Assembly: GCF_023078275.1 (NCBI RefSeq)
Contig: NC_062971.1
Coordinates: 1,922,001 to 1,986,000, forward strand
Origin: Leguminivora glycinivorella
Lineage: Eukaryota > Arthropoda > Insecta > Lepidoptera > Tortricidae
Direction of reading: 5' to 3'
Length of the DNA stretch: 64,000 nt
A program made the position numbers and the translations under genes. Numbering within the stretch: the stretch's first letter is position 1; each line of letters opens with the position of its first letter. Shown here piece by piece: positions 44,894 through 58,400 of this stretch. The notes under the pieces were generated by a model. That model searched no databases. It saw only the letters and a program-made list of their open reading frames with translations, and was not told the DNA's origin.

Positions 44894-47800
44894 ATGCTTC
44901 CTACAAGATTTGTGCCGGGGCAGGCTCCCCGAAAATCTAGGTAAGCTTACTCAAAATATTCTGCACATATATCTCGTGATTCACAATGAACTGTATTATA
45001 ACACTATATATAGCACTAGTTATCATTACGATGTTTCATTTGAATATGATCAAGCTATAAATCAGAGCAAAATAATAGTAAAATGATGCACAATACAGGA
45101 TGGAAGGCAGACAGTCGTTCTTGCCGCGACGCCTGGGTTCTACCGACCGCTTGTCGGACTCCCGGCGGCCGAGCGGCGCGGGCCCGCGCTCCAGCAGCGC
45201 CGAGCCCGGGCGCGCCTCCGTGGCCGTCAACAGGCTGAGTCGTGACGCTTCGGCCACCAAGATGCCAGTAAATAGGGTAAGTTAGCAACTTACAGCCTAT
45301 TTTCGTCTCACTGCTGGGCACAGGCCTCCTCTCTCGAGTGAAAGGGCTTGGGATATAGTCCCCACACTAGCCCTACGTGAATCAGGGAGTTTGTATATAT
45401 TGTTGAATATTTTTGCAGAATTCTTTACTTTCTTTATATTTGCGAATCTTAATGATTAATCCTGTTTAGGGAATGACTTCTTAAAAATCCTCTGTTTTAT
45501 ATAACATTGTTTCAGGACTTTGATTCTGAAGTCCTTACTGATGGTTTATGATCAGTATACAATTTTGCTATAATTTTACAATTATATAACTCCTTAATTC
45601 ATGATAAACACAGTGACAAATACTGTCAGTAATACATTTGGGGTAAAAATAATGTCATTTATGTATCAACACAAGCCTTCTTGAGCTTACCGTGGGCCTC
45701 AGTCAATCTGTGTAAAAATGTTCCATAATATTTATTTATTTATTAATTATTTATTTATCATTTTTGTCCCAATATTTTCAATAACACTTGATCAATCACC
45801 CAATTTCTGTTCTCTGTGCAGCAACTGTTGCTTCATGATAATATTTTTCTAACAGCCTTATTAACTGCAACCCGTATGTTTAACACATTTCTGCAGCGCT
45901 CCCGCTCACAGCAGCAAGGAGAGTCTCGCTATGGCCAGCCTACCATCACCCCACTCAGAAACAACCAGTACTTGAGGCCTACAACTACACCTGTGGTATG
46001 ACTATAACATGCACAGTTTTATCATCTATCAGCTTTGAAACTTATTTAAAATTATAATAGCTGGATCCACACAGAGTGTGGCAGTGTGCCACGCGAGAAA
46101 CGTCCAATGTAGACTTGCCTCGGCAGGTTGCTCAACCAGACAAAACGTTCGCATCGCATGCCTACATAGCAGGCTTGCCGCGAGAGCACAGTGCCTTGCT
46201 TTGTGTGGGTGGACCCGGCTATTCCATAGTTTCCATACTATGATGTTTTAATCATGAGTTAAGCATTATAGCATGAATGATTTACATACATACACACAAT
46301 CACGCTGTATCCCATAAAGGGGTAGACAGAGCACATGAAACTACTCATGATTTAATTTAACATAATTTATACTAATAGAACTTATTAACTACTGCTTGCA
46401 GATTACAAGTCTGAAAATTTCTTATGCTAATGGTCCTTATACACTGGTCAAAAAGAGAAATAAAAAAACAAAGTGTGATGTAAAGCTGCATTTTTGGTAT
46501 GTTATTTGGGGTCCTTGGGGGAATGTAGGACTATATTTTGCAAGCAAAAAAATGATGTGCTAACTTCGTAATTTAAAAAAAAAAGTAAAAAAATCAGACT
46601 TTTTTTGGTTTTTGCCGTTTTATTAAAAAGATATGCATTTTTGGTCAAAAGTTGCTTTGTAATGTTGAAAGCGCATTAAATTCCAAACAGTTTGACCTCT
46701 TTTTTATCAATGTCCGTCAATAATTTTTTGAGATATGAAGCGTCAAAAAAAGAGCATTTTTCCCCTTTCTATGAAAATATTCGTTTTGCTAATATTTTGA
46801 GACAGATATCAGCAAAACAACTCAGTCTATTACATAAATTGTAAAATAAAGATGTAGAAAATTTCACTAGCTTTCATTTAAGACCAAAAGAGTGCCAGTT
46901 ATTTAAAAAATAGGATTATATCATAAGTCTAGTATAACTGGATCAGAAATAATCGGTGGATGGTAATGGCCAAATGGGATAGTTTACATATATTTACAGG
47001 AGGCGTAGCGGAGAACGAATTATTATTATTTGGGAGCTGTTCAAGTATTACTCAGACACATATTTGCGTATATCAAATCAACATTTATTTAGTAAGTTAA
47101 GTTTACGGTCAGAAAGACCTCAGGATCGCCGCTTGGCGGAAAAAAATATTTACGAGTAGAAAACCCTCATTAAGTAATTGAATCAGATTGTTCCGAAATT
47201 GTTCTTGTACGGACTGGTTTTTAAAGCATATCACTGAGGGTCAATAACATCGATGTAATCTCACGAGCGTTGTCGTGGACGTGCCCGAATCATAGTATTC
47301 TCCGTTTAACGAAATATCAGTACATAGTATGTGTTGTATTGCACGCGCAGGTCTCTCACAGCCGCGCAGGTGTAGTCGGACCATAACTCGACAGTATACA
47401 CGCTTGTACAAAAACTGAGGAACAGCTGTTTTTTAACGCTGTCACTACATTTGGCGAATCTTCTAGCCAACATGTTTGCCCTTACTGCGGTGGCTCGCCT
47501 CTGCCTTTCTATGTCCTCCTGGTCTTTTAAACTGGACAACAAGATGTGGCCAAGATATTTGACTTCGTGTACTCTCCGCAATTGAACTCCATCATGCAAA
47601 AGAGGTGGTACATGTGTGGGCATATGTGCTGCCTCCATGAGCATAAATTCAGACTTGTCCGGATTGTATCTCATGTTATGCTGGCTGGCGTATCTCTCGC
47701 ATTCTGCAAGTAACTTACGCATAGCTCCCACAGATGGTGCTAGTAGGACCATATCGTCTGCATATGCGATGTGATTTATCATTTGTCCATTGATGGAGCA

Positions 47801-49387
47801 GCCAACCTCGGTACTGGTCAAAGCCTGCGACAGCCCATCCATGTACACGCTGAAGAGAGCCGGAGACATACTGCCTCCTTGTCTCACGCCACAGTTTAGC
47901 CCGCTGGCTGTGGACAGAGTTGACTTCCATCTTACTACGTTCTTCTGCTGGGAATACCACTTCTCCAGTATCTTAATAATTGGCGTGGGCGCTTTCCGTT
48001 CCCGTAGTTTATTCCACAGCAATTGGTGGTCAAATACAACTCAAGTGGACTTTCTATCACTACAGGAGTTGTGCCATCAAGATGCAGAACCAGGACCCTC
48101 AAAAAGGAAAAGTAAAATGTAACTAATTCTGTTTTATTTTTCTAATTTACTAAACTTCAAAATTTTACTGTATTTTATTTCTTCATTAGTAATAGTCAAA
48201 TCGATGCAAAGTTAGCTTAGACAATTTTTTCAGATAAACGGATATCAAAGAAAGTAAGATCGAATAGATAGCACTTTCAACCTAAAACTTTTAGCGTAAA
48301 CTATTTTACCTTAACCAATCTACCAGACTCTTGGCTTCTCTATTTATAGATTTTTTTTTGTTTACCAAAGTAACTATTCGTCTTACTGACCTTTATTTGC
48401 ACTAAAACTAAAGCAAAATAAATTTTATACAATGTTATATTGCAATATATATCATATCATGAAGTATTTTGCAGATATTTGTTTAAAAATATTGGCAAAA
48501 CGCTACATTTTATAAATGCGTCAAAAATTAACCTTTTTTGACGCTTCATATCTCGAAAACTATTTGACGGACATTGATAAAAAAGATGTCAAACTGTTTG
48601 AAATTTAATGCGCTTTTAACATTACACAGCAACTTTTGACCAAAAACGCATAGTTTTTTAATAAAAAAATAAAGATCAAAAAATGTCCGATTTTTTTCCT
48701 TTTTTTTTTAAATTACGAAGTTAGCACACTTTTTTTTTGCTTGCAAAATGTAGTCTTACATTCCCCCAAGGACTCTAAATAACATACCAAAAATCCAGCT
48801 TTACATCACACTTTGTTTTTTTAGCCGATTTTCATGTAAGATTTGACCGGTGTATTATTGCACATGAAACATACGGAGCCTTCTCTGCTGGAAAGCCACA
48901 TACAGTATCAACCGCTTCATGTAAAATTAACTGTTACAGCGCACTCCATCTGGAGACAGGTCCCGAGGCTGGGAAGCATCACTTGAGAGGACTCTGGCTT
49001 GTGTCACTGTCAGGGATCAAAGGTAAGAACTGGTTTTGTTGTTTATTTTGCACACTCTGCAAATCAAGAATAATTGAAGGGTTCGGCTAATTTATATTTT
49101 TTGTAAAAGAAGCCTATTTCATATTAATAAATGGACCTCTGAAATAAATGATTTCAATTCAATAACATTAATACATATCTTATAAATTACTTTAATTATG
49201 CTGAGGAGCGGAGAGAAGATTTACCCACACAAAGCTTTGAAAGAAATTACGTAGAATAATAAATTAATGTCATCATTCAATTCTTCTTTGTTTTAATAGC
49301 TACTTAATTAATTCATATTCTCCAAGTGCACCATCCCTCACACACACCACATACAATCCCTCAACTGTTTACCTTCACATAATCGCT

Positions 49388-49437
<50 letters not shown>

Positions 49438-52400
49438 ATGTTATATATATATATATATATACAGAAAATACCTTAAATATCGTAGATAGCATATTTTGCT
49501 GAAAGGCGACTTTATTTTATTTTCAAAACGTGCATTCAAATTTTTTAATTTTTACTATGAGGCCTTATACAGGATGTATTTTGAAAGCGGGTCAGTAAAG
49601 CCGGTATGAGATCCCGTAGTCCTACATGAAACTAGTCTAAGGGGACCATCCATCAATCAAATTGATGAAAAATGGCATTTACAGATTTTGGTGAGCATAG
49701 TGAGAGATTCAAGTGTAAACACTAAACACCCTAGTTAGAAATATTTTTTGCTTCCATGACTGTGACCGTGATGTGACACTTAAAGTACCTATGCATAAGA
49801 GTAAAAATATCGTCCTATAATATAGGTGACACTGAATCTTCTAGTAGGGTGGAATTTAAGGGCCTGCTATTACCTTTTTCTCTTAATTTAAAGATTTACA
49901 TGTATTTTACTACAGGTATTAAGTAATCAGTTTTATATACTTTAAATTGTATTCCGATTAAACTTCCTGGTATGTTCAGGAAGTAATCTTTTAATATTAT
50001 AAGTTTCTAATGGGTCGGCAACGCGCATGTGACACCCCTTGAGTTGCAGGCGTCCATAGGTTACGGTGACCACTTTCCATCAGGCGGACCGTATAACTGT
50101 TTGCCACCGACGTGGTATAAAAAAAAACAAGATGGTTTATTTTGTACTCACAGACCAATAACGAACATAGCATGGCAGCGCGCCGAGCTGTCCCGCGTGC
50201 AAGAAGCGCTCGCGGCCCGCGGCGACGTGGGCGCGGCGCTCATCCGACCTCTCACTATCGCTCGCTTCGTGGACATCGTCGGATCCCTGCTCACTGCTAT
50301 CACGGGCGATGACAAGCTCAACAATGACAACTATGTCACTAAGGTAATCTACCTTCATTCTAACCTCATTTTCGTTGCATTAGATCAAGCTCTTGCAGCC
50401 CAAGGGATTATCCACACACAGGCGACGCATGTCTTAAGACGCGGAACGGACATCAGCGCCACTCCGCCCGTACATTTTGTATGGGAAGGACGTAAGACGC
50501 GCCCCCAGGCGACGCGTCGCCAGGGGCGCGCCAAGCGACGTTCCTTGCGCATCCTTCCTATACAAAATGTACTGAGGAGACGTTTTTTAAATTACACTCA
50601 AGCGACGCGGCGCTGACGTCCGTTCCACGTCTTAAGACATGCGTCGCCTCAGTGTGGGTTGCCACCAAGGCGACCTGGCGCGACTCTTATCAGACTTGTT
50701 AATATCGCTGGCTTCTTGGACATTGTAGGATTCCTAGTTCCCTACTCACTACTATCACGCGCGATGTGAAGCTCAACAACGACAAATATGTCACTGAGGT
50801 AAAGGCCAAACTTAACAACGACAACTCATATTTTTCAAATTAAAGGAAAAATGGGCCATCCCGCATCCAACTGCGCCAAGGAGGAAGATGGCTCCGGCAA
50901 GGCCAGAGGTCGCAGGTTCGAGTCCTGCCGGAGGTGTGAATTTTTCCTTTAATTTAAAAATATGTAATATCGCTCGCAGACGTTTCTGCATGATAAAAAA
51001 CAAATTTAACAACAATTCAGTTCAGTCCTTTCTAAGAATTAGTGTGGTATACACCATTTGGAACTGATTGATGACTATGAAAGACGTTAAACGGTTTTTA
51101 GGTGGCCACTGGACAATTCGCGTCATTAGCCGGATCCACACTGACCGCTCGCCTCGCGCGTAGAGTTGTGCCATTTTCGAGGTCGTTCTCATTTTACTAT
51201 GGAGAATACCTATTCTCGTGAACATTTCCCGTACAAAAAGAACATTCCCCGTACAAACGGGAGAACGTTCTCGGGAACGGAATAACGTGCTCATGCGCGG
51301 ACGTTTGCCTCGCCCGAGCGAATTTGCTCGGCAAGATGGCGGCCCTCGGGTTCAAAATAGTTCAGTGTGGACCGGCTATTGACTATTTTGACTGTTTTTT
51401 TTTCTTTTCAGCTCCCACACATGTGCAAGCGGCTGCTTTACCCCGGCACGCTCTCCAAGTCCTGGCTGAAGACCGTCAACACGCTGCACGCCTTCCCGCA
51501 GGCGCTCGCTCTAATAGCCTACTTGCTGGACTTGCTGCGAAGTATTGTAAGTACACTTTCTTCACACAACTACTACACACTCGCAAATGACCCTTTTACA
51601 CCTTGTATTCGAGGTAATAGATATGGGTTAAATTGTGGCGTAGGAGAGAGGCTGGCAACCTGTCACTGCAATGTCACAGTTTCGTTTTCTTTCCACCCTT
51701 ATTTGCCAAGAGTGGCACTGAAGCGTTAGTAGTTTCATGTGCTCTGCCTACCCCTTTATGGGATACAGGCGTGATTGATATGATTGATATATGTAATAGA
51801 TATCTTTTTGCCTTATTAATGACGCGATGATAGCGCAAGCAAGTTTTAGTTCGTCACCATTATCTGATTATTAGATAAGATTAAGATTGTAATGAACTAT
51901 TCATAAGAGCTTGTAATTAGGCCTACGTGAATAAAGATATTTTTGAGTTTGAGTTCACCGAGGGATGAACTATAAGAGCGTGCGCAGACAGAGAGCGGTC
52001 TGCGTTCTGTCAGAGTTCCGCGTTCTGGTGACGGTTGACCGCTCAAGAGTTCCAACGCACACAGGCGGCGTTCAAATTCTCGCGTTCTAGTTTCGTTTTA
52101 TGTCTTTGTACATGCAACATGTCACTGAAAAGTTCGTTTTCCTATGAAGAACTATTGCTCAAAAATTCCACCTATTAAATTCTCTTTACAGATGAACAGC
52201 GATTCGATATTTTTATTCGCATGTCGATGAATAGTTTCATTAATTGAGAAAAAATAAAGGCTGGCTGTAATTTTAGGGCATTGTAATTATTTATTAAGGA
52301 TAAAATAAACATAACAGCATTTCGTCGTGTACTATCCGTAGATTCGACCTCAGAAATCCTGCCTTTTCCTAACCAATTCATTATTTTTTCTGTGTTTCCA

Positions 52401-55400
52401 ACCATGTCTGAGGTTCCGGCGTTCTCTGTCCCGGCGGGAAAAGAACGCTAGAACGCGGCGTTCCGCTTTGACCGTCGCGGGCAGACTGCCCGCTGTGTGC
52501 GTTGTTGCTACAGACTCGGTACATTCTAAAGAACGCAGAACTCTGAACGCGGAACGCAGAACTCCAGACCGCTCTCTGTCTGCGCACGCTCTAAATAGCT
52601 CTCGATCTCTCTTTTATTTACACGGGAGCGACTATCTTTTCTTTTGTTCGTTTCTATTGCCCATAGCTCAACGCTTGCTCGCTTCTGGTGGGACCAGTGC
52701 CTTAATATGGAGGGCCAAACATTATAGCCAGCATAGCAGCCTGATTATTAGTGTATTTTTAACCCCCGACGCAAAAACGACGGGGTGTTATAAGTTTAAC
52801 GTGTCTGTCTGTGTGTGTGTCTGTCTGTGTGTGTGTGTGTGTGTCTGTCTGTGGCATCGTAGCTCCCGAACGGATGAACCGATTTCGATTTAGTTTTTTT
52901 TTGTTTGAAAGCTGAGTTAGTCGGGAGTGTTCTTAGCCACGTTTCATGAAAATCGGTCCACTCCACTATGTCGCGGTCGGTGGTTTTTTCAAAATTTTAA
53001 TTTTGTGCTTAGGTCATTTCGATTTTATTAAGACTCGGAAACCCCGTAATCCTTATTAACGTCTTGATTTCACTCCAGGTGGTCGAAACCCACAACTCCC
53101 ACAAGTGATGTCATGACAGAAACACAAAACTCTTTACTTTCTTAGTACTTGTACCAAAATAATTAGTTGTTGAATTCCAGGAAGCTCCAGTGAGCGAGGA
53201 AACCCTGTACGTGAACAACGACGAGTTGAGCCAGCTGCGGCGCGAGTACCTCCGCAACTGCTTCATCAGGTACGCTGTAACTGTAACCACTGATATAGGA
53301 AGGAAGGAGATCGTACATTAAACCGATTCTTATTAACACTTTCGCAACCAAGTTTCATTATATGTCAGGTAAACTTCGGATGGCCATCGTACTGAAAAAC
53401 GTCGTACGATACACGGGAGAAAAAGGAAATTCATAACTCGTGTCTATTTAATTTATCGCCACTCGTTTCGAACTTCCTTTTTTTCGCACTTGTATCGTAA
53501 TGTATTGTATCCGTTTATTTCAGACAAACAGTCCACATTGTTACATTACGTTACATTATTTAAAATTTTCAAATTACACTATATAAAAATAAAAGCTATA
53601 AAATTAAATAGGTGCATTAGGATAATTCTGAAAGTCGTATAATTACGAAAGTCGCATAAAAATCACCATTATTTCCATCATATCAGGATTCCCCTTTCGG
53701 AATTACCAGAGCATTTCTGGAATTACCCTAATGCACCTTACTATTAGAGCATGTTCAGATGACAAGCGCTCAACGCGCGTTTTGATAACGCGCGTTTACA
53801 ACTACATAACAACTTATTCAGGCTGTACACATGCTAACGCCCGTTTTATTAATACGCGCGTTGAACGCTGCGCTAGCGCTCGACTGTTGTCAGCGCGCGT
53901 CAACGCGCGCTTTGAGATCATTGGTTTTCTATGTTTCCGTTCAGTTGAGCGCGCGCTTTCGACGCGGATGGACGTATTTTAGGGTTCATCGGGTCGTCCA
54001 GAAATCGTCCGAAATGGAAACCGAAGCTTTTGATACGGAATTATTTATAGACGAAATAGAGAAACGTCCTGGGATATGACAAATATGACATGGCTTTCAG
54101 TCAGCCTGGTTGACAAAATTGGGTGGACCCAATATCTCCGTCTTCTGGCGCGTCGTTTCAACCGTCGGTATAATATCACCGTTAAAACTGTTTCTACGTC
54201 CATCTTCGACAAATGTAAGAACTCTACTGACTGAACCATGGCGGTCGCGGCAACGCGCGTTCAACGCCCGGCAAGCGCGTGTCATGTGAACACTATACAA
54301 AAATTTTGCGCGCGTTCGTCGCGCGTTGAACGCTTGTCATCTGAACGTACCCTAAATATGATAGGACATTCTTAGGGCCAGTTGCATCAATCACATTTGA
54401 CAGACACATCATCGTCACACAGCAGACGTCTATGGAACTTCCCATACAATAAAATTTTAACGGCGGCAGACGCTTTGGTGCAACCAACTCTTACTCAAAT
54501 CGACGAGTCCCATGGTAGGCTCAAGAAGATTCGATATACTAATACTTATATACTACATAGCCTATTATATATATTTTTACATAGTCTAACCTAGGCCATG
54601 GGACTACTACCGACCTATGATAAGATAGGTTTAGGTATTTTTGCTCCTTGGTTTTTTTTTAAAAAAACGGTGGCAAACAGGTATACTGCCCATCTGATGA
54701 AAAGCGGTCACCGTAACCTATGGACGCCTTCAACTCAAGGGGTGTCACATGCGCGTTACCGACTCATTAGAACCTTGTACACTCCTTTTTAGGGTTCCGT
54801 AGTCAACCAGGAACCCTTATAGTTTCGCCATGTCTGTCTGTCCGTCCGTCCGTCCGTCCGTCCGTCCGTCCGCGGATAATCTCAGTAACCGTAAGCACTA
54901 GAAAGCTGAAATTTGGTACCAATATGTATATCAATCACGCCAACAAAGTGCAAAAATAAAAAATGGAAAAAATGTTTTATTAGGGTACCCCCCTACATGT
55001 AAAGTGGGGGGTTGATATTTTTTTTCATTCCAACCCCAACGTGTGATATATTGTTGGAAAGGTATTTAAAAATGAATAAGGGTTTACTAAGAGCATTTTT
55101 TGATAGTATTAATATTTTCGGAAATAATCGCTCCTAAAGGAAAAAAAAGTGCGTCCCCCCCTCTAACTTTTGAACCGTATGTTTAAAAAATATGAAAAAA
55201 ATCACAAAAGTAGAGCTTTATAAAGACTTTCTAGGAAAATTATTTTGAACTTGATAGGTTCAGCAGTTTTTGAGAAAAATACGGAAAACTACGGAACCCT
55301 ACACTGAGCGTGGCCCGACACGCTCTTGGCCGGTTTTTTAAAGAACTCCATACTGTAGTTCATCGTGTTGCCTAGTCATGTAGTGTCCAGCGCCGCTGCT

Positions 55401-58400
55401 GCAACCGACTAGGCCAGACCGGTCGTCTAATTAATTTGATGTTATATTTGTATGTGAAATAGGTTCCAATCGCCGGACGCGGAATTCGACGATTTGTCGG
55501 AGGAGTACCTGCAGCAGCTGAGACAGTTGCTCGGCATCGACGACGACAAGACACGTGAGCTGAAGGAGGCTATCCAAGGTCAGTTTAAGAGAAACATGTG
55601 CATTATTGGTCATCTCGTTGTTTTTGTAGGCTGGTTTAGTGTCACGCGGACCGACCGCGCGGAGCGATCCGCACTGGACTAATATGTTAACTTCAGGGAG
55701 CGTTTCAGAGTGGCACGGACGACAACTTCAACTTCATACAAATTGGTCGCGCGGACGGTCCACATGACACTAAAATTAGCCTTAGTTAGTCGTACAGTCA
55801 GCCAAAAGGTTTACTACTTTTTGACTAAACCACTTTTTTGGCTGACTGTATTCAGTAGAGTTAAATGCCTTTTTAAAGATGGTAATTTAGAAGTAGAAGT
55901 GTTTTATTGTTAGCATAATTATAATAATTGTAACAAGGAAAGAAAAAAACTACATGTAAAGAAAGAACAACAGATAATAATTTATTGTGCTACCAAGTGA
56001 AGAACACAATTTTTCAACTTACCAACACGAACAAAGTAGTATTCGTAAAAGATTAAATTAAATCGATCAATTTATTTAATTTTTAAGATAATAGTACATT
56101 ACATCAGAGGTTGGGAAAATGAGGATTTCCGGCCAAGTGGGTATATACAGGCCGGGAATCCGTTTTCACGCCGAGGCATGTATAGTGCTTTTCTCAAACA
56201 TACAATGAAATAAAAAAAAAATGCTCTAAAGGATAATATTTTATAAAAAAAAGTTACCTTTGCAGGCCTAGGCCTAAAAAATAATATGAAATCCCTTTAC
56301 AGTCCTCTCGAGTCGTTGCGCCCAAAAAGCGATACTTCCCAGCCCATTTTAAGGAACGTAAAGACAATATTTCATTGCACGTTTGAGAAAAAATATTTAA
56401 ACTAAGCGGGAGTGTTATGTTTTTTATTTTCAATATTATGTATGGTTTTAATTTTTGAATATTTTATTATACCTACCCGAGGACATAATGTTAGCGGGTT
56501 ATTTTATCGAGATATAATTGTTGACAGAACAAGAGCGAGCCCTCGCCGAAGAGGTGGAGGCCTCCGCCAGCGCCCGCGCCGGGGCGGCCGCGCTGGCGGC
56601 GCGCCGCGACGCGCTCGTGCAAGCGCTGAGAAGCAGCCGCGCCAACATACTGAACGCGCGCGCCATGCTCGACGCCGCCGGGCCGAGGCTAGGGATAAAG
56701 CCAACGAGATCAAGGCTGTCGACGTCGAAATCGCTAAGGCTACGTAAGTCAAGATTTAAATACAAATTTTAACATTTAGCCCGGCGCCCACTATCGACAC
56801 GGCATCGCATGGCACGACTGCCGAGGTATATATAACTCGGCGATCCTCGATAGCGTGAAGCATACCTTGTGACACCTCGACGTGCCTCGGAATCGTAAGG
56901 CATACTTAAAGATGCCTCGGCATATCTCGGCGTACCTCGGTCGACTTTGGTAGTGTGAGGCACACCCGACGACACCTCTGCATAACCCGAGAATTCTTCA
57001 GGTCGCCTCGGCATAACCCGTATCTGAAGATGTGACCCTCGACGACTTTCGGCAGGCTTCGGGAAATCGAAGCGGGAACGTCGCGACGCGCTCGCCGCCG
57101 TTTGCATTTGTTTAATTTCAGACAGAGCTCCTCCGCATCCCGGAAAATATCCTCGTCGATCAAGCAGACTTCGGCATACCTGAGAACTCGTCGGCAATAA
57201 TTGCCGTCAGTGTACGTCTAAGCGTGAGTATGCCAAGGGACCTCTTGCCATGCCGTGCCGATAATGGACGCCGGGCCTAACGCCCGATGTGACCCGTGCC
57301 ATTACGACGACGCGACTACAAAAAAAACGCGGTATCAAAATTTTCGATGACAATTAAACCACATTTTCAATCAATTTTCAAGTGTTATAGTCCATCGATG
57401 ATTCCACCACGTCAAAGGAAGACACGTGTTACGAAGCCCTAGCTTTTTCAATTTTGCCAAGATTTGGATGACAGTCTATATTTTACAGAAATTTGTTTTT
57501 TTCAGAGCTGAGAACGCGCAATTGAGAAAAGAATTGGAGTCCCAATCGATGTCGATTGAAGAGAGAGGCCGACTGTTGGACGAAGTGGACTACGCGGCGC
57601 GAGTGTACGAATCCAAGAAGGTGTTAGCCGAGCAGATTGCTAAGGTAACGATTATAATGTCAAACTTATGAAAATATCAACTCTAAATTTTCGATATTAA
57701 TCGAAAAGTATTCTTGTGAAATTGTATATAAAGTTTTGAGACATTACTAAACTTACCAATGTAGGTTAGGTTGGGTATCAAATAATGCGCTGTTCGTTGA
57801 TTCATATTGCATAACTTGATCTTATGACATCAGACAAAGCTACGGTTTTGTGATTGCGATTTTGTATTTAAGCGAATTTGACCTCGATGATGTGTCTGTC
57901 AAATGTGGTTGATGCAACTGGCCCTAACTTTGTCAATGTGACAAAAGGTCAAAACTAAAATGGGGCTTACGTACTATGTGTAGGACGCGGGTCGTCAGGA
58001 GTCCTGTATAAGTCTCATTGAATTAGCGAAACTGATGGCTGTAGCTGTCGTTGGCATCTTTAGATTTTACGGTGACGTTCACAGCAGTCTGTGACCGTCA
58101 GAGGGTCAAGAAGACAAATTAAACGAAGGTCAACATGTTGACAGATGGTGCACAGCAGGGAAACAGAACTGGCCCTATGGCAGAAGAAGACCTTGGACAG
58201 TTGCGTGGAGTACAAGCAGGGGCTCATCCACCTCAGCGCGCAGTTCCCGCAACTGGCCGCTCTGGCCGTTGACGAAACGTGAGTCCAAAAAATACCTTGA
58301 TAGGTTTTACCAAAGAGGATCGAGTATTATAGAAAGTTACTGTCAAAGTAAAATGTGTAATCACAGTGCTATCTCTCGACACTAAACTAGAAAACTTTTG

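Noticed and set aside
45055..45321. Antisense ORFs over NDC80 exon 2
   Set aside because: GC-rich mirror of a coding exon with perfect splice sites on the plus strand; no independent support.
50812..51015. 67-codon minus ORF with PPAGLEPATSGLAGA
   Set aside because: GLEPATSGL is the well-known spurious translation of tRNA-like sequence; the DNA is a tRNA-derived repeat.
53731..54079. ORFs across the GCGCGTT-rich region as genes
   Set aside because: They cross a terminal inverted repeat. Only the short MADF-like start is meaningful, and it stops after about 21 codons.
56499..57197. Long minus-strand ORFs over NDC80 exon 9 and the following element
   Set aside because: Shadow of an Ala/Arg-rich exon and of a GC-rich inverted-repeat element; low-complexity products.
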